Positions 24,896 to 35,699 of a stretch of 35,884 bases of DNA are shown one piece after another. A program made the translations under genes and the position numbers. The first letter of the stretch is position 1. Each line of letters opens with the position of its first letter. This DNA comes from Planctomycetota bacterium. Lineage in GTDB: Bacteria > Planctomycetota > JAPUJT01. The stretch is taken from NCBI GenBank assembly GCA_027296055.1, contig JAPUJT010000091.1, positions 1 through 35,884 of the forward strand. The letters are read 5' to 3'. The notes under the pieces were generated by a model. It was not told the origin of the DNA. It made no database searches and was given only the letters and a program-made list of their open reading frames with translations.

Positions 24896-25753
24896 CTAAG
24901 AGTTGTCCTCGCGACCCTCAACGCCGGCGATCTCGCCCTCACGGAACTTGATCACCGTCCCTTCTCGCGCTTCCTTCGCTGGGACCAGGACGCCGCCAGA
25001 GATGGAGAATCGGATCGCCTCGTCCACCGAGATGGGGAGACGTAGGAGTTCATCCTCCGCGACGAAGATCGTATACCCGGTGATGGGGGTCGGGGAGGAT
25101 GGAATGAAGATGTTGACCATCTTTCGCCCGCTGACGGCGGCGATCGATTTGAACCCGCCGCCGGTGACGAATCCCATGGAATAGATCCCCTTCCTCGGGT
25201 ACTCGATCGCCACCACCTGCGTGTACTTCTCCTTCTTCTCCTCCTTGAAGATGAACTCGGTCAACTGCTTGGCGTAAGGGTAGATCGCCTTGATCACAGG
25301 AAGACGATAGAACTCCCGCTCGACCCATTTTCTCAGCTTCCGTCCGAGGAAGGAGGTGAAAAAGAATCCGGCGAAGAATATCAAGGTACCACCCAGAACG
25401 AGCCCCACCGACCACGGGTATTTCTTCTCCAACCACTCGCGATATTCGGTCGCCTCCGCGTAGGGGACGTCGGCTCCTTTGAACCCCACCTTTCTCACCG
25501 GCTCTTTCGTGCCGGGCGGCGCCTTCACGGACTCGAGGGAGTAGAGGGGGTAGACTATGTAGTTTCGCGCTGGCGCCGTCGTCAGCAGGGCCTTCACGCC
25601 CGCGTTGATCGGTTCGGTGACGTACTTGTTGAGCATTCCCCAGGCGAAGACGATCAGGCCGATCGTGAGGATGGTAGGGAGCAGCGTGGCGAGACCGGCG
25701 ATGAAGGCACGCTTGTATCGAGAACGAGCCCCTCTTTTCTTCTTCTTCGCCAT
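24896..25753 (-). CDS. DUF502 family membrane protein
   Basis: The 285-residue protein matches the DUF502 family: a basic start, a first membrane helix (about 17-39, FIAGLATLLPTILTIGLIVFAW in part) and a second at about 115-137 (SVGLVLGGTLIFFAGFFF). The family blocks EREFYRLPVIKAIYPYAKQ, VVAIEYPRKGIYSMGFVTG, VNIFIPSSPTPITGYTIFV and the 'S-V-D-E-A-I-R-F-S-I-S-G-G' segment follow. The segment between the helices is longer than usual in the family. Biochemical role is unknown. GGGGGAG precedes the ATG, and an extended -10 promoter is visible at 25790-25798. Confidence 0.9.
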   Translation of the reverse strand: MAKKKKRGARSRYKRAFIAGLATLLPTILTIGLIVFAWGMLNKYVTEPINAGVKALLTTAPARNYIVYPLYSLESVKAPPGTKEPVRKVGFKGADVPYAEATEYREWLEKKYPWSVGLVLGGTLIFFAGFFFTSFLGRKLRKWVEREFYRLPVIKAIYPYAKQLTEFIFKEEKKEKYTQVVAIEYPRKGIYSMGFVTGGGFKSIAAVSGRKMVNIFIPSSPTPITGYTIFVAEDELLRLPISVDEAIRFSISGGVLVPAKEAREGTVIKFREGEIAGVEGREDNS

Positions 25754-25789
25754 GAACTCTCCCCCTTCTACCCGCCGTCCTCCCGGCCC

Positions 25790-25798
25790 ATTATAGCA
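25790..25798 (-). promoter_or_regulatory. Extended -10 promoter of the DUF502 gene
   Basis: The minus strand reads TGCTATAAT: a perfect TATAAT with the extended TGn in front. It lies 37 bases before the ATG at 25753. No good -35 is visible, as is common for extended -10 promoters. It implies that the DUF502 gene can be transcribed apart from ligA, whose stop is 36 bases upstream of this element. Confidence 0.55.
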
Positions 25799-25833
25799 CG
25801 GTATCGAGACGCGGCCTGCCGCTCCGCCTCCGT

Positions 25834-27969
<2,136 letters not shown>

Positions 27970-28000
27970 CTACGGCGTTGTGCTCGGTCGGGCCCCTCAA

Positions 28001-28017
28001 CGACCCTCTTAGGGTCG
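28001..28017. other. Hairpin upstream of ligA
   Basis: CGACCCT and AGGGTCG form a perfect 7-bp inverted repeat around CTT, in the gap between the HD gene and ligA. No T-run follows on either strand. It may attenuate read-through into ligA. Confidence 0.35.
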
Positions 28018-28097
28018 CCTCCGGGTCCCTCGGTCGCACGCCTTGTATCCGCCGCCATTTTCGCCGCCTCGCGACGAAACCCCGTGAGAAAAGGAGG

Positions 28098-29660
28098 CTA
28101 ACCGGTCGCCGTCTTGCGGGGCTTGCGAGCGCGCCCCTTCCTCTTCCCCTTCACCTTTTTCTTCTCCGAGCCGTTCCGTCGGGGGCGCGACTCGCTGGTC
28201 ACCTCTTTCTCCGCCGCCTGGATCTCCTCCACCTTCGGGTACTCGGGACGGGCGTGAAAGACGCCGTTGAGGACCTTGATGAAGCTCTCCGCGATCGTGT
28301 TGAGATCGCGAAGGGTCAGATTTGACTCGTCGAGGTCCCCATCCAGCATCCTCTCACGGACGATTTCCCGCACCGTCTCCTCGACGGTGGACGGGCTCGG
28401 CTTCTCCAGGGTCCGGGAGACCGCCTCGACCGAGTCAGACAGCATCACGATCGCCGTCTCCTTCGACTGCGGCTTCGGGCCGCTGTGGCGGAACTCCCCC
28501 TTGCTCTCCGGGCCGACCTGGCGTGTGTCCAGAGCCTTTCCGTAGAAGAACCGGATCACACTCGTGCCGTGATGCTGAGGGATGAAATCGCAGATGGCGC
28601 TGGGCAGGCGATGATCTTTGGCGATCTTCAGACCTTGCGTGACGTGCGATTTGATCACCGATGCGCTGAGCGACGGCTTCAGATTCTCATGGCGGCTCCG
28701 GCGGCCGTACCCCTGGTTCTCGGCGAAGTACTCCGGTCGCTCGGCCTTCCCGATGTCGTGGAAGTACGCCCCCACCCGGCAGAGGAGCCAGTCCGCGCCG
28801 ATCGCCTCCGCCGCCGTCACTGCCAGGTTCGACACCGCCATGCTGTGCTGATAGGTCCCCGGCGCCCTGAGAAAAAGGTTTCGAAGCAGGGGGTGATCCA
28901 GATCGGCCAGCTCCTGAATCTTGAAGACTGTCGTGATGTCCAGGACACTCTCGAGGATCGGGAGCAGCCCGACGGCAAGGATCGCCGCCAGGATTCCAGA
29001 ACCGGCGCCGTAGATTATCTCGGTCCCCAGACTGGCGGAAGCGGCCGAGAGCCCGAGGAAGTGATAGGGCACGGCCAGGATGGCGTTCATCCCCGCGAGG
29101 GCGGGGCAGGCCCACATCACATGGATCCTCTTTCGAGTGCCACGAACGGCGAAGATTCCGAGCAGCTGAGCCGCCATGCAGAGGATCACCGGACCGGCTT
29201 CGAAGCCGTAGAGCGGGGCCATCAACGCCGCTGCGGCGAAGGAGAAACCGACAGCCAGATCGGTTCGGAACAGCAAGGTGAGCAGGATCGCGCCGAAGGC
29301 GAACGGCACGAGGAAATAGGTCAGGTTCGAATCCAGCTTGAAGGCCCCGGCGAGGGCCACGAGCAGGACGAGCGGAACGTGAATCGAGGCGAGGTGGCTG
29401 CGCTTCTTGACCGTGCCGAGATGGAAGTAGGTCAGGTAGAGGTAGAGGGAGACGTGGATCGCGAGGACGTAGAGAAGAGTGCCGGTCAGGCTGTCCGCCG
29501 CGTCGAGACCCCCGAAGACCGGCCCCAGCAGCGCCGAGAGGATGGCCGTGCTGACCAGGGGGATCATGATACCCCCGAGACCGGCCTCCTTCAGCCTCTC
29601 CGTACCCGTCCTGAGGGGGCCCCTCCGGCTCACGCCGGCGAGCCCGTTCGAAGTGGCCAC
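28098..29660 (-). CDS. Multi-pass membrane HD (HDIG) phosphohydrolase, PgpH-like
   Basis: The 520-residue protein has about seven or eight membrane helices (about 25-270) followed by a cytoplasmic HD domain. The HD domain shows GTYQHSMAVSNLA, YFHDIGK (His301-Asp302), HENLKPSLSASVIKSHV and IPQHHGTSVIRFFY, followed by the late Asp in VMLSDSVEA. This matches the 7TM-HD proteins (PgpH/YqfF) that hydrolyse cyclic di-AMP, so that activity is likely but unproven here. The large extracytoplasmic N-terminal 7TMR-HDED sensor of typical PgpH is absent. The GTG start at 29660 is chosen because AAGGAGG lies 8 bases upstream; the in-frame ATG at 29687 has no site. A Lys/Arg-rich tail ends the protein. Confidence 0.88.
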   Translation of the reverse strand: MATSNGLAGVSRRGPLRTGTERLKEAGLGGIMIPLVSTAILSALLGPVFGGLDAADSLTGTLLYVLAIHVSLYLYLTYFHLGTVKKRSHLASIHVPLVLLVALAGAFKLDSNLTYFLVPFAFGAILLTLLFRTDLAVGFSFAAAALMAPLYGFEAGPVILCMAAQLLGIFAVRGTRKRIHVMWACPALAGMNAILAVPYHFLGLSAASASLGTEIIYGAGSGILAAILAVGLLPILESVLDITTVFKIQELADLDHPLLRNLFLRAPGTYQHSMAVSNLAVTAAEAIGADWLLCRVGAYFHDIGKAERPEYFAENQGYGRRSRHENLKPSLSASVIKSHVTQGLKIAKDHRLPSAICDFIPQHHGTSVIRFFYGKALDTRQVGPESKGEFRHSGPKPQSKETAIVMLSDSVEAVSRTLEKPSPSTVEETVREIVRERMLDGDLDESNLTLRDLNTIAESFIKVLNGVFHARPEYPKVEEIQAAEKEVTSESRPRRNGSEKKKVKGKRKGRARKPRKTATG

Positions 29661-29923
29661 TCGACTCACCTCCTTAGCCCGAACCATTCATGATGGCACA
29701 CGGTTCTGGCCGGGTCTCGGCACCGATCTCAGCGTTGCGGCTCGTCGGGGACTCTTTCCATTGAAGCGGCGGGCTCCGCAACCGTCCGCTGGACGGTCGC
29801 TCCGGGGCCGCTCCCTTCCAGCCGCGCCACTGACCTCGCCGCCGATCCATCGCCCAGAACAGTCTGTCGAGCCGAATCACAGGTCATCCTGTGCGTATCT
29901 CATTGGCCCAATGTCAGTTCAGC

Positions 29924-29938
29924 GAATGCGGCGCATTC
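29924..29938. promoter_or_regulatory. 15-bp palindrome, possible operator
   Basis: GAATGCG and CGCATTC are perfect arms with a single G between. It is too tight for an RNA hairpin but suits a dimeric DNA-binding protein. It lies between the divergent HD and gspD genes. Confidence 0.4.
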
Positions 29939-30007
29939 CCTCATGAATTGTCCGAGCTGTGGCCCCGGGGTCGCCAGGACGCTCTTCATCCGGGCCATAC
30001 ATGAACA

Positions 30008-30032
30008 CGCCGCCGAGGTGTCCCCGGCGGCG
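30008..30032 (+). other. Strong GC hairpin followed by an A/T-rich stretch
   Basis: The 8-bp perfect stem CGCCGCCG/CGGCGGCG has the loop AGGTGTCCC. AATACATAATTATAG follows directly. It might be a boundary element, a terminator-like structure, or part of the gspD promoter region. Confidence 0.4.
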
Positions 30033-30197
30033 AATACATAATTATAGGACGCCACTCCGACTTGTCAAACGGGGGCGAATTGGCCCCGGAAAACCAATGA
30101 ACCTGGGGGGTTGGAGGGACGTCCATTGTTCCGAACCCGAGGCTCGTAACGCCGGAGCAAGCCACCCTATGCGAGTCCAGATCACGGAGAAAAGGCC

Positions 30198-32654
30198 ATG
30201 ATGGGCCTCCTACACGGCGCGGGAATCCTCATTGCACTCTGGATGTTCGCCCCCGTGGGCACGCTCCCCAGGGCCCCCCAGGAGCCGCCCCAGGAGGAGC
30301 CTCCCCCCAACGAGGATCCTCCCGCGGAAGGGGACCAGGATCTCCCTCCGCCCAAGCCCCCCTCCGGAGAGGAGCCCCCTCCCGAAGGGGAGAAGCCGCC
30401 ACCGGGACAGGAGCCTCCCCCCGAAGGGGAGAAGCCGCCACCCGGACAGGAGCCCCCCGCCCCGGGAGAGGAAGAACCACAAGAGCCTCCGGCCGATGCG
30501 AAGCCTCCGGGCGAAGAGGTGCCACCAGGACCGGGAGACGGGACCCAACCGCCTGCCGAGGAAGAGAAACCCGATGAAGATGATGAAGATGAGGATTTCG
30601 ACTTCGATACGGAGTCGATCATGTTCGTGATCAAGAAGGGGGAAAAGCCCCAGGTGATGGACATGCTCAAGGCCATCCAGAAGTTCACCGGCCGGATCGT
30701 CATCCACTCCGATCGACTCGACACCACGAAGGAGATCAACATCGTGGGGCCCGCGGACCTCACGTATCCCCTCCTGCGAATCGTGCTCAAGCTGAACGAC
30801 GTCGAGCTGGTGCATCAGAAGACCAAGGACGGTCGAGAGGTGATCAAGGCGATGGGCGGCGGTCAGGCGGGGGACTTCAGCCAGAAGGTCGGCGGTGCCA
30901 CGCCCGTCGAGCCAAGAAAACCAACCGGGCGTCGCGATGTCCCGGAAATGATCACCCGGATCTTCCGGCTGAAGTACGCGGACGGCACATCCCTGAACAA
31001 CACGCTGCGCCAGATCAAGCGAGGCTCTGCTCGCGATCCCGGCGTCTTTCAATACGATCAGGGGACGCAGGCCTTCATCATCCGCGACATCAGGGAAAAC
31101 GTGGACTACATCGTGGAGATCCTCGAGGCCCTCGACATCCCAGGTCCGGATCGCACCTTCCGGGTGATCATCCTCGAACAGGCGGCCGCCGATTCAGTGG
31201 CCCAGATCATCGATCAGTTCTTCCTCGGACAGTCAGGGGTCCCGGGTCGTGCCGTGCGGAGGCCTGCCCAGGGACAGCCCGCCCGGCGGGGGGGGGCTGC
31301 CGGACAGAATCGGCCGCAGGTGGTGGCGGACGCCAGGACGAACAAGATCATCATCTACGCGCTTCCCGACGACATGACTCGAATCGAGAACCTGATCGAC
31401 GAGCTGGACGTCCGTGTCCCCTTCCGACCTGGAAAGCTCCATCATTACCGTCTCAAGGACACGAAGGCGCAGGAGATAGCGGATGTGCTGAACCAGGTGA
31501 TCACGGGTAGCCCGCTCCAGAGTCCCGGGGGCGGGGCCCAAGGGGGTGCCGGCCAGGGGCAGCGAAGAATCCCTCAGGTCTCCCGGGGGGGAAGGCAGTT
31601 CCAGCAGCAAGGTGCCATCGGAGAGGTGGAGACCCGGATCGTGCCCGACCCCCAGACGAACACCCTGATCATCCAGGCCGAGCCCGAGATCTATAGCGAC
31701 ATCGAGGCCCTGATCGCGAAGCTGGATCGGAAGAAGAACCAGATATTCATCGAGGCCCAGATCTGGGAGGTGGGGGTCGACGACACCCTGGACCTCGGCG
31801 TCGAGCTGACGACGCTCGACCGGCCCGTTCCCGGCGAGACGCGGGGCGGTGCCTTGACGAATTTCGGGCTGACGACGATCACGGTCGACGACCCGAACGA
31901 TCCGACGACCCTCGTGCGGACGCCGAATATCTCGCAGGGCCTCACGACCTTCATCCTCGAAGGGGCGTTCGACCGTGTCCCGTTCATCCTCAATGCCCTG
32001 GCGCGCTCCACCCACGCGCGAATCCTGTCGACGCCGTTCGCTCTCACCAACGACAATTCCCAGGCGACCTTCTCGATCACCGATACGGTGCCCTTCGCGA
32101 CGAGCACCGTCGCGGGGACGGGGCTCGCTCAGGGGGGCTTCTCGTTCTCCAGCGCCACCACGACCCTGCAGATCGAGCCGACGATCTCGTCGGAAAACCG
32201 ATTGCAGCTTGATATCGTCGTCGACATCCAGACATTCACCGGGACCTCGCTCGACGGGGCCCCTCCCCCCTCCAATTCCCGGAGGTACGAGGGAACCGTC
32301 ACCGTCCCGGACCGGAAGTACGTCGTCGTCGGCGGACTCGAGCAGGAGGAAGCGGTCGAGCAGGTGAGCAAGGTACCGTTCCTGGGTGACATCCCGCTGA
32401 TCGGTCTCCTCTTCCAGACCCGGCAGACGATCAAACGACGGACACGGATCTTTTTCTTCATCAAGCCGACGATCTTCAGCGATGAGAATTTCACCAAGCT
32501 GAAGCGGCAGAGCGCCCGGCTGCAGTACGGCCTGAAGAAGTTCAGCACTTTCGACTACGACGGCGAAGTGATCAAGAGCCGAGACCTAGGGACGGCAGAG
32601 CGACTGAGTCGCATATTCGAGCCCGGACAATGGCTCCAGCTGCAACCCAAATAG
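30198..32654 (+). CDS. gspD: Type II secretion system secretin with a Pro-rich N-terminal linker
   Basis: The 818-residue protein forms the outer-membrane channel of a type II secretion system or related pilus machine. A hydrophobic start (MMGLLHGAGILIALWMFAP) serves as signal. A Pro/Glu-rich linker follows at about 25-135, with an acidic DEDDEDEDFDFD end, then N-domains (VIKKGEKPQVMDMLKAIQKF; ITRIFRLKYADGTSLNNTL; LHHYRLKDTKAQEIADVL; each with 'T-N-x-I/L-I-I'). The C-terminal secretin domain has SATTTLQIEPTIS, RKYVVVGGL, VPFLGDIPLIGLLF and RIFFFIKPTIF. The Pro-rich insertion is not a usual part of GspD. It is first of gspD-E-F-G. AAAAGG precedes the ATG; the next codon is also ATG. Confidence 0.92.
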   Translation: MMGLLHGAGILIALWMFAPVGTLPRAPQEPPQEEPPPNEDPPAEGDQDLPPPKPPSGEEPPPEGEKPPPGQEPPPEGEKPPPGQEPPAPGEEEPQEPPADAKPPGEEVPPGPGDGTQPPAEEEKPDEDDEDEDFDFDTESIMFVIKKGEKPQVMDMLKAIQKFTGRIVIHSDRLDTTKEINIVGPADLTYPLLRIVLKLNDVELVHQKTKDGREVIKAMGGGQAGDFSQKVGGATPVEPRKPTGRRDVPEMITRIFRLKYADGTSLNNTLRQIKRGSARDPGVFQYDQGTQAFIIRDIRENVDYIVEILEALDIPGPDRTFRVIILEQAAADSVAQIIDQFFLGQSGVPGRAVRRPAQGQPARRGGAAGQNRPQVVADARTNKIIIYALPDDMTRIENLIDELDVRVPFRPGKLHHYRLKDTKAQEIADVLNQVITGSPLQSPGGGAQGGAGQGQRRIPQVSRGGRQFQQQGAIGEVETRIVPDPQTNTLIIQAEPEIYSDIEALIAKLDRKKNQIFIEAQIWEVGVDDTLDLGVELTTLDRPVPGETRGGALTNFGLTTITVDDPNDPTTLVRTPNISQGLTTFILEGAFDRVPFILNALARSTHARILSTPFALTNDNSQATFSITDTVPFATSTVAGTGLAQGGFSFSSATTTLQIEPTISSENRLQLDIVVDIQTFTGTSLDGAPPPSNSRRYEGTVTVPDRKYVVVGGLEQEEAVEQVSKVPFLGDIPLIGLLFQTRQTIKRRTRIFFFIKPTIFSDENFTKLKRQSARLQYGLKKFSTFDYDGEVIKSRDLGTAERLSRIFEPGQWLQLQPK
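30375..30452 (+). repeat. Two 39-bp direct repeats in the Pro-rich linker of gspD
   Basis: Two near-identical 39-base copies encode P-P-E-G-E-K-P-P-P-G-Q-E-P twice. They differ by only a few bases (for example CCGGG against CCCGG), so this duplication is recent compared with the rest of the gene. The whole segment 30270-30570 is low-complexity Pro/Glu coding sequence. Confidence 0.8.
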
Positions 32655-32698
32655 CGTGCTGGCCTGGAGTTGCTGAGTTCAATCATGCGTGGTAAGAT

Positions 32699-34462
32699 AT
32701 GCGAGTGGAAAGCCCTACAGAGAGTGAAGTACCTGCAATTCCGGAAGAGTCCGCGCCTCCCCCCGAAACGGATCTCATCGCACATCTCGTCGAAGAGGGA
32801 CTGATCGACCGGCGGGCGGCGGAGGAATGTCGCCGCCTGGAGCTGGAGACGGGGGATCTCCCCGATCGGATCCTCAAGAGCAAGGGGTACCTCAGCGAAG
32901 ACGGCCTCCTCCGTGTCTTTCACCGCCGATTTGGCATCCCCTACCTCGCCACCCTTCATAACTGCACGGTCCCCAAGGATTTCGTCCGATTAGTCCCGGC
33001 GCAGTTCGCCCGTTTCTACAACCTGATCGGCATCGAGGAGGACAACGGGACCTATCGGGTCGCGACCTGCAGCCCGCTCGACATCCATCCGGTGGATGAT
33101 CTCGCATCCCTCCTGGATTCGGAGGTGGAGGTCGCCCTCTCACCCCGATCCGAGATCACGGCGCTGATCAACAAGGCGTATCAGAAAAGCGTCGATGGGG
33201 TGGACGAGATGCTGGAGGGCGTCGATGAGGAGGAGCTGAGCGATCTGCCCCAGGACATCACGGGGACCGAGGACATCCTGGATATCGCCAACAAGGCCCC
33301 GATCATCAAGCTGGTCAACACGATCCTCTTCGAGGCCCTCAAGCTGAGGGCTTCGGACATCCACCTCCAGCCGTTCGAGGACCGTCTGGTCGTGCGGTAC
33401 CGGATCGACGGGATCCTCTACGACATGAAGGTGATCCCGAAGCGAGTGCAGGATGCGATCATCTCTCGCGTCAAGGTGATGGGAAAGATGGATATCGCCG
33501 AGCGGAGGCTCCCGCAGGATGGGCGGGCCACGGTCAAGGTGGGGGATGGAGAGGTCGACATCCGTCTCTCCTCCGTCCCCACGTCACACGGGGAGCGTAT
33601 CGTCTTCCGTCTGCTGGACAAGTCGGCCAAAGTTTATCAGCTCACCGAGATCGGCCTCAGCGAAGCCAACCGCAACGCCCTCGCCGAGATCATCACTTAC
33701 ACGCACGGGATCATCTTCGTCACGGGACCGACCGGCTCCGGTAAGACGACCACCCTCTACGCGGTCCTGACGCAGCTGAACTCGGCGGAGAAGAACGTGA
33801 TCACGATCGAGGACCCGATCGAATATCACCTCGAGGGAGTCAGTCAGATCCAGGTATCGGAGAAGAAGGGTCTCACCTTCGCCTCGGGCCTCCGGTCCCT
33901 GCTCCGGCAGGACCCGGATGTGATGATGGTGGGCGAGGTGCGGGACGAGGAAACGGCCCGCATCGCCATCCAGGCGGCCCTGACCGGCCACCTCGTCTTC
34001 AGCACGATGCACACGAACGATTCCGCTGGCGCCGTGACCCGGATGCTGGACATCAAGGTGGAACCTTACCTCGTCGCTTCCTCCCTGATCGCCGTGATCG
34101 CGCAGCGCCTCGTTCGCAGGATCTGCGTGGAGTGCAGGAAGGAGAGCAAACCGACGGATGAGGAACTGCACTCGATCGGGCTGAAGCTGGAACAGGTCAA
34201 GGGTGGACTCCTCTGGACCGGGGAGGGTTGCGAGACCTGCCTCGATACCGGCTACCGCGAGCGAACCGCCATCTACGAGATCCTGTCGATCGGCGATCGG
34301 GTGCGTCAGCAGGTGATGGATCACAAGAGCGCGAGCGACATCAAGAGGCTGGCCGTGGAGAACGGTCTCGTGACCCTCAGGATGGATGGCGCGAGAAAAG
34401 TCCTGGAAGGACAGACCACCGTCGACGAGGTTTTGCGGGTCACCCAGATGGACATTGTCTGA
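32699..34462 (+). CDS. gspE: Type II secretion ATPase
   Basis: The 587-residue cytoplasmic hexameric ATPase drives pseudopilus assembly. The N-terminal MshEN/GspE-N domain (about 25-160) is followed by the core (LRASDIHLQPFEDRLVVRYRIDG in part). Walker A is GPTGSGKTT with Lys349. The Asp box is ITIEDPIEY, Walker B is LRQDPDVMMVGEVRDEET, and the His box is GHLVFSTMHTND. The zinc-binding four-Cys motif is complete (CVEC and CETC in the C-terminal region). The start ATG 32699 has only a weak GGTAAG, but the gap to gspD is just 44 bases, so expression may depend on the operon. It ends with UGA, used here as a normal stop. Confidence 0.95.
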   Translation: MRVESPTESEVPAIPEESAPPPETDLIAHLVEEGLIDRRAAEECRRLELETGDLPDRILKSKGYLSEDGLLRVFHRRFGIPYLATLHNCTVPKDFVRLVPAQFARFYNLIGIEEDNGTYRVATCSPLDIHPVDDLASLLDSEVEVALSPRSEITALINKAYQKSVDGVDEMLEGVDEEELSDLPQDITGTEDILDIANKAPIIKLVNTILFEALKLRASDIHLQPFEDRLVVRYRIDGILYDMKVIPKRVQDAIISRVKVMGKMDIAERRLPQDGRATVKVGDGEVDIRLSSVPTSHGERIVFRLLDKSAKVYQLTEIGLSEANRNALAEIITYTHGIIFVTGPTGSGKTTTLYAVLTQLNSAEKNVITIEDPIEYHLEGVSQIQVSEKKGLTFASGLRSLLRQDPDVMMVGEVRDEETARIAIQAALTGHLVFSTMHTNDSAGAVTRMLDIKVEPYLVASSLIAVIAQRLVRRICVECRKESKPTDEELHSIGLKLEQVKGGLLWTGEGCETCLDTGYRERTAIYEILSIGDRVRQQVMDHKSASDIKRLAVENGLVTLRMDGARKVLEGQTTVDEVLRVTQMDIV

Positions 34463-34471
34463 CGCTGTTGC

Positions 34472-35689
34472 ATGCCGATCTTCGAATACAAAGCATTGAA
34501 GGAGACGGGCGAGACGACGCAGGGGATCATCGACGCCGACACCCCGAAGGACGCGCGCGAAAAGCTCCGGGCCAGAAGGATTCACGTAACCAAGATGGCG
34601 CCGCTCCAGGAGAAGGAGCGGGGGGCCTCGGCGAGCCGTCTCCCCTTTCTGTTCGGGCGCCGCGTCGACTTCGGTGAGCTGACGATCACGACCCGGCAAT
34701 TCGCCACGCTCCTCTCCTCCGGGATCCCGATGGCCGAGGCCCTCGGCGCCATGATCCAGCAGGTCGAGAGCCGGGTCATGGAGACCACGCTCCGGGACAT
34801 CCGGGAACGGGTCACCCAGGGCTCCGGCCTCGCGGATGCGATGGCCCACCACCAGCGCGTCTTCAGCGACCTCTACATCAATATGGTCCGCGCAGGGGAG
34901 GCATCGGGGACGCTGGACGAGATCCTCCTTCGACTTGCCAATCACCTGCAGAACCAGAACCGCCTCCGGAACAAGGTGAAGGCGGCCCTCACGATACCGA
35001 TGGTCTACGTCGTCGTCGCCACCGGCGTGGTGCTGTTCCTGATGTCGGTGGTGGTGCCCAAGATCGTGACGATCTTCGAGAGTGAGAAGACCCCGATCCC
35101 GTTGGTGACCGAGATCCTGATCGCGGTCAGTGCGTTCATCCAGGGGTACTGGTGGGTGTTGGCCCTGTTCGCCGTCCTCCTCGCCGTCGCCTACAAGGTC
35201 CTGAAGAGCTCCGATCGAGGGCGTCTGATCCACGACACCTACATCCTGAAGCTCCCCGTCTTCGGGAAGCTGCTGAAGAAGGACGCGATCGCCCGCTTCG
35301 CCGTGACGTTCTCGACTCTGTTGCGGAGCGGCATTCCCGCGCTGGAGTGCCTGCGGATCGTGGAGCGGATCGTCAACAACCGGCTGATGTCGAAGGTCCT
35401 TGGCGAGGTCCACGACAAGATCCTGGAAGGGGCGGACATATCGACGCCGCTGAGGCGTAGCGGCGTCTTCCCTCCCGTCGTGGGCTACATGATCGCCGTC
35501 GGAGAGCAGACCGGCCGGCTGGAGGAATTGCTGGATAAGGTGGCCGAGTCCTACGAGGAGGAGATCGAGATCGCGACGAGCCGGATCACGGCGCTGATCG
35601 AGCCCGTGATCATCGTCGCCATGGCGGTCGTGGTCGCGTTCATCGTGATTGCAATCCTGCTGCCCCTGGTACGCGGATTTGACTTTTGA
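34472..35689 (+). CDS. gspF: Type II secretion inner-membrane platform protein
   Basis: The 405-residue polytopic protein couples the GspE ATPase to pseudopilin insertion. The start MPIFEYKALKETGE is typical. Two T2SSF repeats are visible: FATLLSSGIPMAEALGAM plus RAGEASGTLDEIL in the first, and FSTLLRSGIPALECLRI plus AVGEQTGRLEELLDKVA in the second. Three membrane helices lie at about 170-192, 226-245 and 377-400 (VIIVAMAVVVAFIVIAILL). The length is normal. It begins 9 bases after gspE and ends with UGA 10 bases before gspG, so the genes are tightly coupled. Confidence 0.95.
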   Translation: MPIFEYKALKETGETTQGIIDADTPKDAREKLRARRIHVTKMAPLQEKERGASASRLPFLFGRRVDFGELTITTRQFATLLSSGIPMAEALGAMIQQVESRVMETTLRDIRERVTQGSGLADAMAHHQRVFSDLYINMVRAGEASGTLDEILLRLANHLQNQNRLRNKVKAALTIPMVYVVVATGVVLFLMSVVVPKIVTIFESEKTPIPLVTEILIAVSAFIQGYWWVLALFAVLLAVAYKVLKSSDRGRLIHDTYILKLPVFGKLLKKDAIARFAVTFSTLLRSGIPALECLRIVERIVNNRLMSKVLGEVHDKILEGADISTPLRRSGVFPPVVGYMIAVGEQTGRLEELLDKVAESYEEEIEIATSRITALIEPVIIVAMAVVVAFIVIAILLPLVRGFDF

Positions 35690-35699
35690 AGGAGACGCC

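Larger units (their letters stand above)
29661..30197. other. 537-bp divergent intergenic region between the HD gene and gspD
   Basis: No gene or tRNA was found. It holds three perfect inverted repeats: 29781-29797 (ACCGTCC/GGACGGT), 29924-29938 (GAATGCG/CGCATTC with one base between) and 30008-30032 (CGCCGCCG/CGGCGGCG, 9-base loop). The last is followed by an A/T-rich AATACATAATTATAG that could contain the -10 of the gspD operon. Confidence 0.5.

Noticed and set aside
28001..28017. Intrinsic terminator of the HD gene
   Set aside because: The 7-bp stem has no T-run after it on the minus strand. It is listed only as a hairpin.
29661..30197. A possible tRNA(Sec) gene (selC) in the long intergenic region
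   Set aside because: No acceptor stem, no GGTTCRA-type T arm and no UCA anticodon loop could be assembled here, nor in any other gap of the window.
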